A stretch of DNA of 64,000 nt from Akebia trifoliata (GCA_017979445.1 CM030707.1:25426586-25490585); one strand, 5' to 3'. Shown: positions 42,261 to 55,118, counted from the first letter of the stretch. Translations and numbers: made by a program. Notes: generated from the letters alone by a model not told the origin.

Positions 42261-44464
42261 AGTTCACTGGTAAAAATAAGAGAGGAATGGATCCGGATTC
42301 TAGTTGTGACTCCACTCTCATACGCATCCCATACCATGTATGAGCTTAGTGGTCCCTACCGTACATCCCAGGATAGTACACCTCTTCGGATGATATGACG
42401 CACTATCCCTTCATAGCATTTACAAACCCTTTAACAGCTCATCAAATAACTATATATATATATATATATTGTTTTTCATTTAAAACAAAAGAGAAATTAA
42501 CAGAACATGATTGATAATGGATATCCAGTTCCTACCATGCAATTGTGGCCCTCTCGGCCTAAAAATAAATAACAGTATTCAGTGCATGCGCTAACATAAT
42601 CTTAAATAAATATGCAACCCTTTCATTAATAACCTGGATATCCCTTCACCAACCTACACACAACATACAATGTAAAAGGCAGACATCACCCCTTGGGTGT
42701 GATTCTGACACTTTACCGTTCATCCCATTTTTTTCATTCTCTCAACATTATCACTTTTCGTCTTTTCAAATCAAACCATTCATTTTCAATATTTCAAATT
42801 CACTCTTGGTCTTTCCATTGAAAACCATTAAGGTTTATTCAAAACGAGGTCCTGGTGATGCACGAGACCAAAGCTGTTAAAAACAAGGAAAGCTGATGAA
42901 AATTTAGCTAAGTGTCGGAAACTTAATTTTTCAAAGTTTTCGAAATTGAAAACGGATTTTTGAAAATGAAAGCCTCAAGCATGAGATTTGACACCATATA
43001 AATTTCATAGTCTAATTCAAGGTAACGCAAAAGTTATTACATTTTGAAAATTTGTCGAAAACGTCGAAATCTACGTTTTGTTCTTAAAACCAAAATTTAG
43101 ATTTTGATAATTTGAGATTCAGATATCAAAACCATTCCCATTGTTCCGAAATGGGGGGTAAAACCATAATTTCATTAAAGACATTTACTTAAATGTTTTT
43201 AATGAAATGAAGGGTGGGAAATCATGTACAAGTCATAAGAAGCATAGCCCAAAGTCAGAAGCTTTTTTGGAGACAATTCTGTCGGTGGCTGTCGGTGACA
43301 GAAGCATCATTCTGTCGGTGGAACTGACACCTCCTGCCGACAACACTGAACCACACGAAATTTTTGGTTCTTCGATCCATTTTTCGGATTTTTCTTCCGT
43401 TCTTCAAATCATTCAACCCACCCACGAGTTTATGTTAAAAACTTGATAAAACATAATCTAGACATCTACTTCTACCATGAATTTTAAATCAAACACCAAA
43501 TTTCTACGATTTAAATACAAACAATAAGTTTTATTTCAAAACCTAAATGCCATTTCAGAAATCTAAAGTTATTAACAATAATTGAAAGTCCCTCACCGTT
43601 GTGGATGCCAAGGGTATAAGCTAGCACTACAAATCAAGGTTGGATGGCTCGAGAGTCGAGGTTGGGCTGGCTTGGATGCAAAATGAGCGAGGGTTTGCAA
43701 GGTATCTGACAACGATGTTCTCCTTCTCCTTTATAATGAAAGATAGACCTAAATCCTAACTCGATGAAGCCCTCGGATGGAGTGTGTTGAGGTTCACTCA
43801 AGTTACCTAGCTGGTTTTTGATGGAGGATGGGGAAAACGAACGAGAATGGACAACAAAAGAGGTGAAGTTGCAGCTCTCTTCGTGGTCGACAACTTTGCC
43901 TTCTTCGTCAAGGTTCAACTCGGCCTCGTTCGCGCTAGAACTTGATGGGAATGGGTTGAAACCCTTGGGTTGGGTAGTGGTTGTTGTTTGGTTCTTTGGA
44001 GAAGAAGAGAAATGAATAAAAAGAACCCAACTTTCTTTTAAATAAGAGGCTTGAGGGTAAACTCGTAATTTCTTTTCATGGTTTCTAGTTTATGCGATAA
44101 CTCGACTATTCAGACTCGAAAACTGATGAATGAATATTCCATTTCGAATAATTTTTCGTTGCGGATCTAACGATATCATCAAAATTTTCTGATTCTCGTT
44201 CTAACGAAATTTCACTATTTTGGGTCCCACTTAACGCGAAATTCGATGATTTTATAACTTTTTCCACCGAACTCGAATTCGAACTTGCTTATAGGCTAAT
44301 ATATATATTCCGATCATTTTGAATCTAATGGCGAAGTCAGTTTTCCTTGAAATTTATCATAACAATATTCAAGTATTTTACTCTAAGTCCCTCCTTTGGT
44401 ATTTTCCTCCAAATCTCACCATTCAACTTCCTCGAGATATGAGTTGAAAATCTAGGGTATTACA

Positions 44465-45288
44465 TGATCGTACCTTACTCTTGGCCAAGCTTTAGTTTAA
44501 GCTTCTGGTTATATCTTAACCTTGGCCAAGCTTATTTTTAGCTTGACCAGGACTAATTTTTGCTTGGTCCAAAGGTCACTCACAGTCAGGCTTATTTTTG
44601 TTCAGACCTTGGTGTCTGTTGGACAGTTACAAGCTCATGTGAGTTCGAATTTTTTTAAGAATAATTACCTTTTAACCCATTCCTTAATAATTTTTCCCCC
44701 AAGAAAATCCATCTCTTTTAATCTTTTAACCTTATTTCAATTCTTTAATAATCCCATAACTTTGGCCTTTTTGTAAATTTTCCTATTCTTCCAACAAAGA
44801 CCTTTGGTTAAATTGGTCTCCCACATGAGTGTAATTATCACTCTAACCCAATATTGCTAAAATCAAAGTTAAGTAGTTTACCTTTATGCCCCCCCAAGTC
44901 TATCCTCAATCTTAGAATGATCAATGTAGTTAGACCAAGTTCCATGGTTTGTAATAATTTTGCCCAACTTATAAATTTCTCTAGAACTTGTGAGTAAAGA
45001 CTAAATTAACTCGAGGTTGTTAAAGAACTATTTATGTTAGATGACCTTAATATTCAATATTCCAATTCTTATTTACATGTCATCTAGTTTAATTTCTTTT
45101 TGATTGACTCAAAACCAATGACCTAGGACCTTTCAACCATCTTCAAAGAATTTTTTAAAAACTATGACATTTTAAAATCCTATCTTCTTGATCATCATGA
45201 TTGGTGAGACCTATATGTGAGTGAAAGAACATCAAGTCCAAGGAGAGAAGAGGTAATTTGGATTTTCTTAAAAATATTGGGAATCTTA
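44465..45288. other. Noncoding stretch with CTTGGCCAAGCTT repeats
   Basis: 44474-44600 has several copies of TTGGCCAAGCTTA / GCTTGACC. Otherwise AT-rich, with no gene or border. Confidence 0.45.
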
Positions 45289-45518
45289 GGGCCTGTGTGG
45301 ATACACCTCTCCGTGCAAGAGGAAAAGCTCAATCACTCCCTGCAAGAGCAAAAAATCTCTCCGCGGAAGAGCAGGTCTTTGAAGCTTTTCCACAAAGAGC
45401 AAAAAACCTCTCCCCGCAAGAGCAAAAACCTCTCCAGGCCAAAGTAAAAATCTATCCAAACGTTTGCTAGCTCCCCGCAAGAGTAGAAGTCGTCAAGAAG
45501 CTCTATCCAAACGCAGTG
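45289..45518. mobile_element. Tourist-like (PIF/Harbinger) MITE with internal repeats
   Basis: Left end GGGCCTGTGTGGATAC and right end (complement) CACTGCGTTTGGATAG are imperfect inverted repeats of the GGCCTGTTTGGA type, flanked by TTA on both sides (45286-45288 and 45519-45521). The interior repeats CTCCCCGCAAGAGCAAAAA-like units of about 20-25 bp some six times, which is unusual for a Tourist element. Short open frames here are by-products of that repeat. Confidence 0.6.
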
Positions 45519-45521
45519 TTA

Positions 45522-48500
45522 GACTTTAGGACAAGTTTATCCTCAAGGATTTCTCAAAATTCTATAAATAAGACCTTTATCTAAGGTAAAATGAGGGAGA
45601 AGTTCATTTGGTGATTTAAAATTTTGTTCAAATCTCTCTAAGTCTTCCCATTTTCTCAAAATCTCTTTAAAAATTCCTAGAAGCTCAACTTAAGAACAAA
45701 AATAAGAAGAATGACAAAAGGAAGAAGAATAAGGTGGGGTTAAACCCCTTATTCTCCCCCTCTAATATCCCATTTCTTATTATCCCCCATTTTATTTTAA
45801 ACATTTTTCATATTTGCAAATTTAATTTCATACTTCTTAATGTAGTCTTTTAGATCTTTAGTCTAGAGGCTTGGAGAGAGAAAGTAATCCCCCTTTGAGG
45901 TAATCTTCTCCAATAAATTCTTAATAAGTTTTTTGAGAGCATTATATTAGATTACTTTGCATTCATTTACTCTTACACAATTTAATTTTTATAACATAAA
46001 TGTTTTTAATTTCTTGTAATTTCAATTTTAGAATAACTGTCTTTTATCTTGCTTCCTTTGATGATAATAAAGTTAAAGAGTAAACCCTCATTAAAGGTAA
46101 CCTTCTCTTGATAAGTCAATCACATGTATCCACTTTGCACATAGTCACTTCTAAAATAGTTACAATAAAGAGTGTAGGTCCTTATGGACCTATTTTCAAC
46201 CTTTAAAATCAACAAAAACAATAAAAAAATGAACAAAATCTTATGCATAGTCTTGATTCCTATATAGTGTGGTTCAAACCATGAACCTCATTAAAAGATC
46301 AAACTAAGAAATAAAGTTTCCCTAAGGAGCACATAAAATTATTTTGAAGCTTTGAGACTTCAAATGATGAGATCCATGTGAATTTTCATTAAAATTCCAA
46401 ACTCACAAAAAATTCCAACAATCAATATTTCTATTTTAGCTTACTTATTAGTTTAAATCTTCCATTTAATAAAATTAGACTATAATTCTTTTAATTTTCT
46501 CTATACTTTTTTTTATTTTCAAAATCCAAAAAGAGTTTTCCAATCTTCACCCCTATAATTATATAGTAGTAATCATTTTAGGATAGGAGGGACAAGATGC
46601 CGAACACCTTCTTTATCCCTCAATCGAACCTTCTTGCCTTAGATTATTTAGATAGATAATTTTTCCTTATCTTTTGAATGTATGAGTCATTACAAATTCA
46701 AAAATAAATTAAAAAAATATATTTTTATAATATCCATTCACACTTTAGTTGAATGGTAGCGACTCTTAAACTCGTGTAGATGATGTCAAATCTCTCTGAA
46801 GATTTCGAAGTCCACCTATCTACACTTATTTTTAATTGATCTAAGTCAATGACAATGGACGGTCACTGAACTACCAAAATTTGAATGGTGAAATTTAATT
46901 ATAGTGTTGACATGACGCTCTTTGCATCGTTTAAACCATGCTACAAGGTGCTATAAGATAATTGTACTACATGAGATATGCTTCTTTTTGATACTTGTGC
47001 AAAGCTAATTTTTCAACCAATCATAGTGAGACATAAGACACATCAAAATCTATGTTACCATGGAAGCTAAAATGTTCCAAAAGATGTTTGGTAACTAATC
47101 TAAGCCCAAGAGTTAGTCCAAATTGTCGGGAGGCTCGAGTTCAAAGACCGCGTAGCATAGCCAAAGCTCCGAATCAAATATGTTCATGGAACATCCTGAC
47201 CTCCAAGCTCAGGGGTAATCTCAAGTTTGTTGGAACAATTATTTTTTGTGTGTAATCAGGATGCCCAACGACTTCAGGGAAACATTATTTAACGATAATT
47301 TTATAAACTAAGAGAAAAACAATGGAAAAAAGTAGGTGAATTTCATTCAATTAAATCCTAGTTGATAAATTTTTTGACTTAGACGTGATGCAATTTGCAT
47401 ACAATTCGAGGTCACCGTCAATGGATTTCAAAATTATGAAGGATCGTAGATTTTTTACTTCCACAATTTGGCATCTTTCATAAAAAAAACAAAAAATACA
47501 TCTATGCCAAGGACCAGAAATGATGAATCGACTTTGACCAATCTGTTGCAAGAGATGCACCAACTACAAACACAAGGTGAGCACAGCGTAGTAGGAAGGG
47601 ATAGCCAAACAACATTACAAAATAAGAACTAGTCGAAGAGAAAATGAGGACATCCATCAAAGGCGTGTAAGAAGATCAAATCTAAGGGGAGGACCCCTAG
47701 ACCAGTCCAAAAAGTGCTTATGGGATTCAAGGTGAGAGAGTAGAGCAGTAGTTGCAAATTGTCGACTCTGGGGGCCTGGCTCGGGCACGAGAACCTATGA
47801 AACTTATAAACACTGAAAAATAAATTTTTTTTTTATTTTAAATTAAAAATTAATATTTATTTTTTATTCTTTATAAAAATATTAAATATAGCTCTATAAC
47901 TCGGTCAAATTTCTGAGTCGATAGGGTTAATTACCAAGCAAAGTTGGCTAAGTCGATGACTTCACTCAATGATTTGCCAAATTGACCCAACAAGTTATTT
48001 CCATTGAGTTCGGTATGGAGTCACCTCGAAATACACTCTTGGCTAGTTTTAAAACCATGCCATAACCCATAAACCCAAAAGAGGGCTCCACATGGTACAC
48101 AATGAAACCCATGCAGTTGAGTGGTTATGTTAGTGACTGAAGTACACGATCTATTAAGTTATCACTTACTCACGTTGTCGGAGCCGGCCATTGAAATGGA
48201 CTATTGTGATCATGCATGGTAGGTATATATACGAACAGAGAGATGTTAAGTTCAAACACGTTGGGGTTAGAAATCAAAGTTCTTTGCATAATCCAATTCA
48301 AAATGTTGGACAATTTTTTCAAACCCAAATCCCTCCAGGAGTAGAAATTAGACAACATGCACAAGAATTTGGGTTTAAAGGCTGCACATGCAGGGAAATT
48401 GAGTTTTCTATATAAAATAATTTAAGAATTTCATACTTAATTTTAACTCCTTTAAAAGACTTCAACACAGATGAAAGATCAAAGATTGAAGGGTAACGTA

Positions 48501-49509
48501 GGACAAGTCAGAGATGAATGGGATATTTACGAAAAAGTGATCAACTTTTGACGAATTTACGATTTCAGTTCACTGTTCATTTTAATTACTTAAATATGAA
48601 CGAAAACGACTTCAGAAGTTTTTTAATAATTTCGTACGTTTAAAGGGACTAATTGGAAATACTCACTTTAAACTTGCGAAATTGTCACTTTAAAATCACT
48701 GAATTTGTTACTGTTCTAAATTATTTATTTATTAATGAAAACATAATCATTCATGTTTTGATAATTAAAATGAATAATTAGCCAGAATTGTAAATAACTC
48801 ATTTTCAGGTCATGTAAGGTAATTCACCTCAGATTAATTCCTGGATAAGAGGGAAAATATATGATTGGAATAAGTTGAAAAATACAGATTTCCTAGGGAT
48901 ACATTTTGCTAGACATGACATTGACTAGGCCACTTTCAAATTGCGCTGAAGATTATTTCTACAAATTTTATGATTAAAGGCCAGTTTAATAAAGTTCTAC
49001 AAACCAAAAACCCACATACGGCCACTATATCTACACATGTTTGTTAGACATTTTATTTTAAAATAGTATATATATATATATATATATATAATTTTTTTTT
49101 TTAACTAAAAACAACATGATTTTTTTTAAATTTTTTCTAAGATCTAATTGCACTAATCACACAAGTATACTTCACCGCATAAATTCTCTTACTTCATTGC
49201 GTTTTCCACTAATATTTCTTTAAAACAAAAATTCTAAGGAGAGTAGAACAGGAATGTGACAAAGAAAAATGAAAGAAGCTGACCTGTTGGTGGATAAACT
49301 TGGATATAGATGATGAATGATGAGTGATGATTGGAAATTATCGAATAATAAAATTGTTTAGTGTGAATCTTAAAAATTAGGACTCAAATATTTTTATCCC
49401 TATTTACATAATTTATTTTTATTTATTATTTATTTTTAGCTTTGTTTAATTTGAGAATTGAATAAATCATGAATTAAAAAAAAAAAAAAAAAACAGTTTA
49501 TATATATAA
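45522..49509. other. AT-rich noncoding stretch
   Basis: No supportable gene. A frame near 47515-47600 (RNDESTLTNLLQEMHQLQTQ) might be a retroelement Gag remnant, but there is no second motif. A (TA)n tract lies at about 49067-49090. 48130-48215 repeats sequence found at 36430-36560. Confidence 0.4.
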
Positions 49510-49749
49510 GGACAGATCATGAGACGTAAGTAAAAATATATGTAAAAACAATGTAGTAATAATCATTTTTTAAAATATGGATTAGAAATTTCAGATTGAA
49601 CTGATTTGTTGTGAGGATGATCTCTATGATAAGAAGAACATCCAAAAAACAAAAAAAAAAAATTTTTTTATTCAATCCAAAACTTTTAATTTATATTTTG
49701 AAAAATCTGACTTTTACATATGTTTTTACTTATGTCCCATGAACCATCC
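49510..49749. mobile_element. Old, diverged fold-back MITE
   Basis: Left GGACAGATCATGAGACGTAAG and right complement GGATGGTTCATGGGACATAAG, with the AAATATGGATTAGAAATTT..GAACTGATTTGTTGTGAGGATGATC core recognisable as a decayed version of the Mutator-like family core. Flanked by TA-rich DNA. It is clearly older than the copies at 2-7 and 34-36 kb. Confidence 0.6.
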
Positions 49750-51089
49750 AAATATATATTATATATATAATAAATAAGATTTTGAGAAGAGGATAATTTA
49801 TAATTATTTGCTGCTTCAAATTTTAATTAGATAATGCCTCTCCTGTAACATCATCACTCTCTCATATATTAATTTATGAGTACCTTCCCTAGTTGAATCA
49901 TCTCATTCCTTCTCAGTCCTTTTTGTCAATAAAAATAAATAAATGATTCTCGTTGACTACGACCAAGACATGGATTGATGACCGCCCATACATGGACCAA
50001 TCTAATAAATTCAAACCATTTAGTCAATGATTCCACAAAATCGATTCCCACACCAATCTTAATTAGATGCTAACTTCATCAACCTCTTTGTCTCTGTGAA
50101 ATGAAATGATAGGGATAACCCTTCATTTAACAGGACATGTGGAGCAGAAATATTATACTCAGTGTCATAAGTTATTAGTTCTATAGGATAAAATTTTGAC
50201 TAAATTTTGGCTCTACACGTGGCAGAATTTCAGGGGGACCGGAAGGATATGAGGGATTGTATTCCAACATAGTTCAACCCCAAGGTACGTACGTGCCGTG
50301 CAGACAGCTCAACTTTACTGAGTTGAGCTGATGGGTGGGACAAGCCCAATAATTTCTATGGTCGGATTGGGAAAGTATCCCAAGGATCTAGGAATAGTTA
50401 ATTGTGTATGTAGATGCGCGTGTGAGTTTAGTGGTTTGAATCTTTTCTACTTGGATTTGGGAGTCGTTACCATTCAAAGAGTTTAAGGTGTTAATGGACA
50501 CCATAAAAAAAATATATTTTAAGATTTTTTTTGGGATGAATTTAGTGACTAAAAAGCAATCCAATCAAGAGATTGGAAAATGTGTTAGGTATCCCATCTT
50601 ACCTATCAAGTTGACTGTTACCAAGGTATTGGCCAAAATTGAAGATTAAGACTATTAAATTTTTTTGTTGTTGAGATAATTAATATGATGATGATGATAA
50701 TGATAATGTATGGATGAATATATATGCATGGTAAAATGGGTGCAAGTGTGTATGTGTTATGAGATATCCCCACTAGTTGGGCTGTGTTTGTTTGTTTTGA
50801 GTTGGGAGTGTTTATCTATAATGAGAACACTCTTTTGATTATAGCATTTTTGAATGAAAATGTACTCAAAATGAGTTTGTTTTTTTGTTAGTGAGGTCCT
50901 AAGAGGCTTTCCATTAGTTGGAGAGTGTCTTTGGAATCTTCACCTCATATGAATGCATGAGTAGGTGTAAGTGCAAATGTGAAATGTTTGTAAATGTTCT
51001 CTAATGAATTTATTATAGACTTAGAGAGGGAGATTATCTCACATGAAAGATTACTCTCTAACTACCCTTGCCATTCAAGAATGCTTATA
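49750..51089. other. AT-rich noncoding stretch
   Basis: No gene, RNA or element border recognised. Confidence 0.4.
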
Positions 51090-51450
51090 CACTACATGAT
51101 GCATGTAAAGCTAGAAAGAAACTTAAAACGGTCTTAATGATGGTAAGGGTCCTCCCATAAGGGGATGAACTCTTAACCAATTTTTGCCAAAAAAAAATTA
51201 TTCTTCATGATATGAGAGGATGAAAATGAAAAGACTTTCAAGTAGCTTTTCCCAGACTTATAGATGGTAAAAATCCTCTTACAAAGGGATTAACTCATAA
51301 CCCATACTTGCTAATGAAAATTATACTACATGATTGCAAAACTGGAAAGAAACTTAAAAATGGACTTATAGATTGTAATTATCTTTCCTTAAAGGGCTTA
51401 ACTTTCAATCCAAACTTGCCCATGGAAATTATGCTATATGATTGCAATAG
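51090..51450. repeat. Diverged tandem repeats, about 110-125 bp
   Basis: GATGGTAAGGGTCCTCCC..GGGGATGAACTC (51138), GATGGTAAAAATCCTC..GGGATTAACTC (about 51264) and GATTGTAATTATCTTTCC..GGGCTTAACTT (about 51371) are three copies with matching context (CATGATTGCAAA, GAAAGAAACTTAAAA). Confidence 0.7.
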
Positions 51451-51759
51451 AGTAAATCTTAAAGAAATAAAGTGAGAGGGGTAGAAGAGGGATTTTGGGG
51501 GGTATGTAATTATAGCAAAAACATAAAATTAATGTAATCCTACATTGGTCTTCTTCCTTCTTCTTAAAGCTTCAAAGCACTTGAAGTGGTATATTTATAG
51601 CTTTAGAAGGTCTCTCCTTTGCATTAGAGAGGTCCTCTATTTATTATCCTTTGAGAAACCCTCGGGGGATATAAAGGTCAAAAAGCCACAAATTCAACTT
51701 AATTACAATAACATCACAAAGACCTTGATTACCCTCAATCAAAAAGTCATGGATAGTCA
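51451..51759. other. Left flank of the copia element
   Basis: No LTR or gene motif before 51760. A frame entering from 51545 joins artificially to the Gag region. Confidence 0.4.
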
Positions 51760-51802
51760 TAAAGAAGCACATGATGTTGGAGATAAGGAAGAGTCCAATG
51801 TG
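51760..51802 (+). mobile_element. Stub of the copia 5' LTR
   Basis: TAAAGAAGCACATGATG and the following GATAAGGAAGAGTCCAATGTG match the start of the 3' LTR (62791 onward). Only about 43 bp remain before Gag sequence begins, so most of the 5' LTR, the primer-binding site and early gag were deleted. Confidence 0.6.
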
Positions 51803-52360
51803 CCTATACAGGCCAAAGGGAAAAACAAATCTAACAAGGGAAGCAAAAATTGGAAAGAACAAGGGGGTTCATTATTTAACTCTCAAGGGTGTGGATTCAC
51901 TCAAGCAAGTCAAAGGAAACAAAATATTCAATCTGAGAAAAACAAAAAGGGTGCTCATACCTTAAACAAATAGGCACAAGGGAATTCATCCCCACACACC
52001 GATCTTCCTCTATGCCAAATCTGCAAGAAGCCTAGGCATGATGCCCTTCGGTGTTGGAATAGCTTCAATCATGCATGCCAGGCTGAAGAAATACCCCAAG
52101 CTCTGATTGCTATGTCAATCACTGATCCATACGATCCAGAATGGATCCCAGATACATGTGCCACATCCCAGATGATGAACAATGCAGGTATACTCCACTC
52201 TTTATCTCCTTATATTGGGTCAGATAAAATTCTTACTGGGAATGGTAATGCTCTGCCTATAATTCACATTGGTAGTACTACAATTGCAACTTCGCATGGA
52301 AAACTAAAATTGGAGAATGTTCTTGTTGTACCTAGTATTACCAAAACTTGCTCTTAGTTA
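51803..52360 (+). pseudogene. Copia Gag nucleocapsid and protease, broken
   Basis: A Lys-rich Gag stretch (KGKNKSNKGSKNWKEQ) is followed after a stop by the zinc knuckle CQICKKPRHDALRC (CX2CX4HX4C; the usual Gly before His is Arg). Then EEIPQALIAMSITDPYDPEW and the protease active-site motif DTCATSQM follow (family DTGATSHM, the catalytic-loop Gly is Cys), with a GNALPIIHIGS..LKLENVLVVPSI segment. The domains are in the normal copia order, but Gag's N-terminal part is missing and the protease loop is mutated, so it is inactive. Confidence 0.85.
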
Positions 52361-52429
52361 GTCAAATGAGTGATGATTATTCATGTCCTTTTGAATTCAC
52401 TTCTGATGGATTTGTGAGCAAGGACAAAT

Positions 52430-53450
52430 AGGCGGGCAGAATTTTGGCAAAGGGACCTAGAGATGGTGGACTGTATACTTTAGAAAGGAACACAACAAAT
52501 AAGGCACTTTATTCGTCAAGCCAAAGGAAAACTTCTGAAGATATTTGGCATCAATGGTTAGGTCATCCACAGTCCAAAGTGGTATCTTTTCTAAACTCTA
52601 AGAATTTTATTTCAGTTACTGAATGGAATAATGGAATAAGAGTGGTTCAATTTGTTCTAGCTGTCAGTTTGGAAAAAGTATTAAACTTCCTTTTGTTATT
52701 ATTCTTGTTCGCTCAGACAAGTTATTTTATAAAATACATTGTGATCTTTGGGGTAATGCACCTATTCCTTCTGTTCAAGGTTTTCATTGCCGTGTATCTT
52801 TTGTGGATGACTGTTCACGATACACTTGGATGTTTCCTTTGAAGCTGAAGTCTGATTTCCTTGAGTTCTTCATAAATTTTAAGAATATGATTGAAAATCA
52901 ATTTCATGCAAAGATAAAAATATTTCAATGTGATGGGGGTGGTGAGTTTGAGAAATTGAATTTCTTCAGCTGCTACTTGATAATGGCATTGTGAGACAAC
53001 TTTCTTGTCCTAAAACACCTGAGCAGAGTGATGTTGTTAACGCAAACATAGAAATATTGTTGAGCTAGGACTATCAATGCTCTTTCCCAGTGGTATTTCT
53101 AAGAAATATTGGGTAGAGGCTCTTCATACAGCTTTTCTCATCAATCGATTGCCATCTCGAAAGTTGAACATGGATTCACCATTTAATATTATATTTGGAA
53201 AGCACCCAGATTACACATCTCTCTGTGTAAATGTCGTTATCCATATTTGTGAGAATACGGAAAAAATAAAATTTTCCCAAAATCTCTTCCATGTGTTTTC
53301 ATCAGGTATAGTATTCTTCACAAAGGATTCAGATGTCTCTTTCCTGAGACAAGGAAAGTATATTTCAAGGCATGTCATAATTGATGAAACTACTCTCCCT
53401 TTCTCTAATAATTCTATGAATACTAGTGGTGATTCTTTATAGGGGAACAT
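52430..53450 (+). pseudogene. Copia integrase, frameshifted
   Basis: The pre-integrase block reads GPRDGGLYTLERNT and IWHQWLGHPQSKV. In shifted frames follow the core motifs: IHCDLWGNAPIPS with the first catalytic Asp, VDDCSRYTWMFPLKLKSDF, FQCDGGGEFEKLNF with the second Asp, and KYWVEALHTAFLINRLPS. At least three frame changes are needed to follow it. The C-terminal GKYISRHVIIDETTLPFS is the known end of the integrase region. Normal enzyme joins the cDNA to host DNA; this copy cannot. Confidence 0.85.
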
Positions 53451-54910
53451 GTTATTTTCTCTACCTTCTCTGAATGGGCAAATGATTTCTACACTAGAGC
53501 CACACCTTTTTATGATTATGCACGACTTATTGTTATCCCATGTGTACTTTCTCCTCTGGAATAAGATAACTACTCCAACAATGAATGTACTTATGATCTC
53601 ATTAATCATGCCTCATCAGGAGCATCAAATCCATCAATAGTTGCTTTTACAAACTTGCCTGCCAAAGCCATCTCTTCAAGTACATCATCTTCTTCTATGG
53701 AAGACACTACAACCACAACACTATCACCCCCTTCTACCTCTAGTCCATGTGATGAAAATCGACTTGCTATTGATCCTCGACCTATAATGGACTCTGCACC
53801 ACAAGATTTTATTGCAATCACTCCTAAGAATTGTAGGCTTTTACTCCAAAAATGTCCAACCATCCTTCAACCCAAGGATAATCCTGGTCGTCATTTGAGG
53901 GTTAACACCCATTGTATGAAGACTCGAGGAAAGGCTCGTGTTGGCCTTCTTCCTTCCCCTTCATCCTCAATTCTAGTTGAGCCAACCACTATTGGGTCTG
54001 CAATTACTCTTTCAGGATGGCTCTCTACCATACATGAGGAAATACAAACTTTGCTTGGTAACTCGACATGGGACTTGGTACCACGACTCCCTGATATGAA
54101 TGTTGTAGGTTGTCGTTGGGTTTTAAAAACCAAGTTGAAATCTGATGGTATTGGAAAGAATCAAGGCTCGTCTTGTTTCTAAGGGTTTTAATCAAGTACC
54201 CAATGTTGATTTTGATGAAACTCCAGTTATTAAACCACATACTATTCATCTTGTCCTCTTCCATCACCCTTACCATGCAATGGAACATCAGGCAATTAGA
54301 TGTCAAAAATGCATTCCATCATGTTTTTTCTGAAAGGGCCTGTGTTTATGGAACAATCATCTGGTCTCATTGATCCCGTCAATCCACATTATGTTTGAAA
54401 ACTTTGACGTGCTCTTTATGGCCTCAAACAGGCTCCGAGAGCTTGGTTCGACTGCTTTAGCTAATATCTACTTCATTTCGGGTTTCACTGTAGAATACAT
54501 GATCCATCATTATTCACACGTAATTCTCAAGGTGTTATTATCTTGCTACTTTATGTCGATGATATCATCCTTACGGGTAGCAACTCTTCTCTCTTAGATT
54601 CTTTCATTCAAAGCATTGGACAAGAATTTGCTATGAGGGATTTGGGAAATTTACATTTGTTTTTAGGAATTGAAGTTCAACCCACATCTACTCGTTTACT
54701 TATTTCTCGAGGGAAGTCTGCTCGTACTATTCTCACACGTGCTGAAATGCTTGGTTGCAAACCAATCTCTACTCCTCTTGCCACTAGGTTTGATTGTGAT
54801 CAACAAAGTGCTCCTTTTTCAGATAAGTTTTATTGTAGTTTGGTTGGTGCTTTGCAATATCTAAGCATTGCTCGCCCAAACATATCCTATGCAGTGAACC
54901 TTGTTAGTTA
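53451..54910 (+). pseudogene. Copia reverse transcriptase, frameshifted and split
   Basis: After a linker (53650-53950, Ser/Thr-rich) come TRGKAR, STWDLVPRLPDMNVVGCRWV, KARLVSKGFNQVPNVDFDET, the RQLDVKNAFHHVF block in another frame, then YVDDIILTGSNSSL at 54549, AMRDLGNLHLFLGIEV and PISTPLATR, ending ARPNISYAVNLVS followed by a TAG. The catalytic YVDD is intact in the last frame, but several frameshifts precede it. The CACTA element at 54914 interrupts the domain, and the pol sequence continues at 62168. Confidence 0.85.
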
Positions 54911-54913
54911 GTA
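54911..54913. repeat. CACTA target-site duplication, left
   Basis: GTA, repeated at 62165-62167. Removing the element and one GTA gives AGTTAGTATATGCATGCC, which is the expected copia pol sequence (S-stop-Y-M-H-A, where family members have SQYMHA). Confidence 0.85.
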
Positions 54914-55020
54914 CACCACGTGAAAACCACAAAATTTGATAAAATTTTTTTTTAGACAAGGCCTGACGAATTTTACGACTCAAATTCCGCGGTCATTGGA
55001 CCACGAATTTCATGGTTTTT

Positions 55021-55116
55021 CTCCCATTAAACCCATTCTGCTGCGATTCCAACTCACTCACTCCATCTCTCTCTCTCTCTCCCCCATTAAACCCATTCTG
55101 CTGCGATTCCAACTCT
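55021..55116. repeat. 60-bp tandem duplication near the CACTA left end
   Basis: CCCATTAAACCCATTCTGCTG occurs at about 55023 and 55083 (60-bp period). The sequence resembles a plant 5' leader. Confidence 0.8.
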
Positions 55117-55118
55117 CC

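Larger units (their letters stand above)
37629..44464 (-). mobile_element. Long LTR (copy 3), split by LTR copy 4
   Basis: Left edge TGTGGCGCCCCGCC at 37629, right edge GGGTATTACA ending 44464 (family GGGTGTTACA). Flanks TGACC and TGATC match at 4 of 5. The two parts (37629-38852 and 42266-44464) total about 3.4 kb and join at AGTTC, the target duplication of copy 4. The mutated duplication and mutated end indicate an older insertion than copy 4. No internal retroelement genes. Confidence 0.8.

Noticed and set aside
47052..47600. Possible retroelement Gag or endonuclease remnant
   Set aside because: Only one short suggestive stretch and no ordered second motif, so it is not called.
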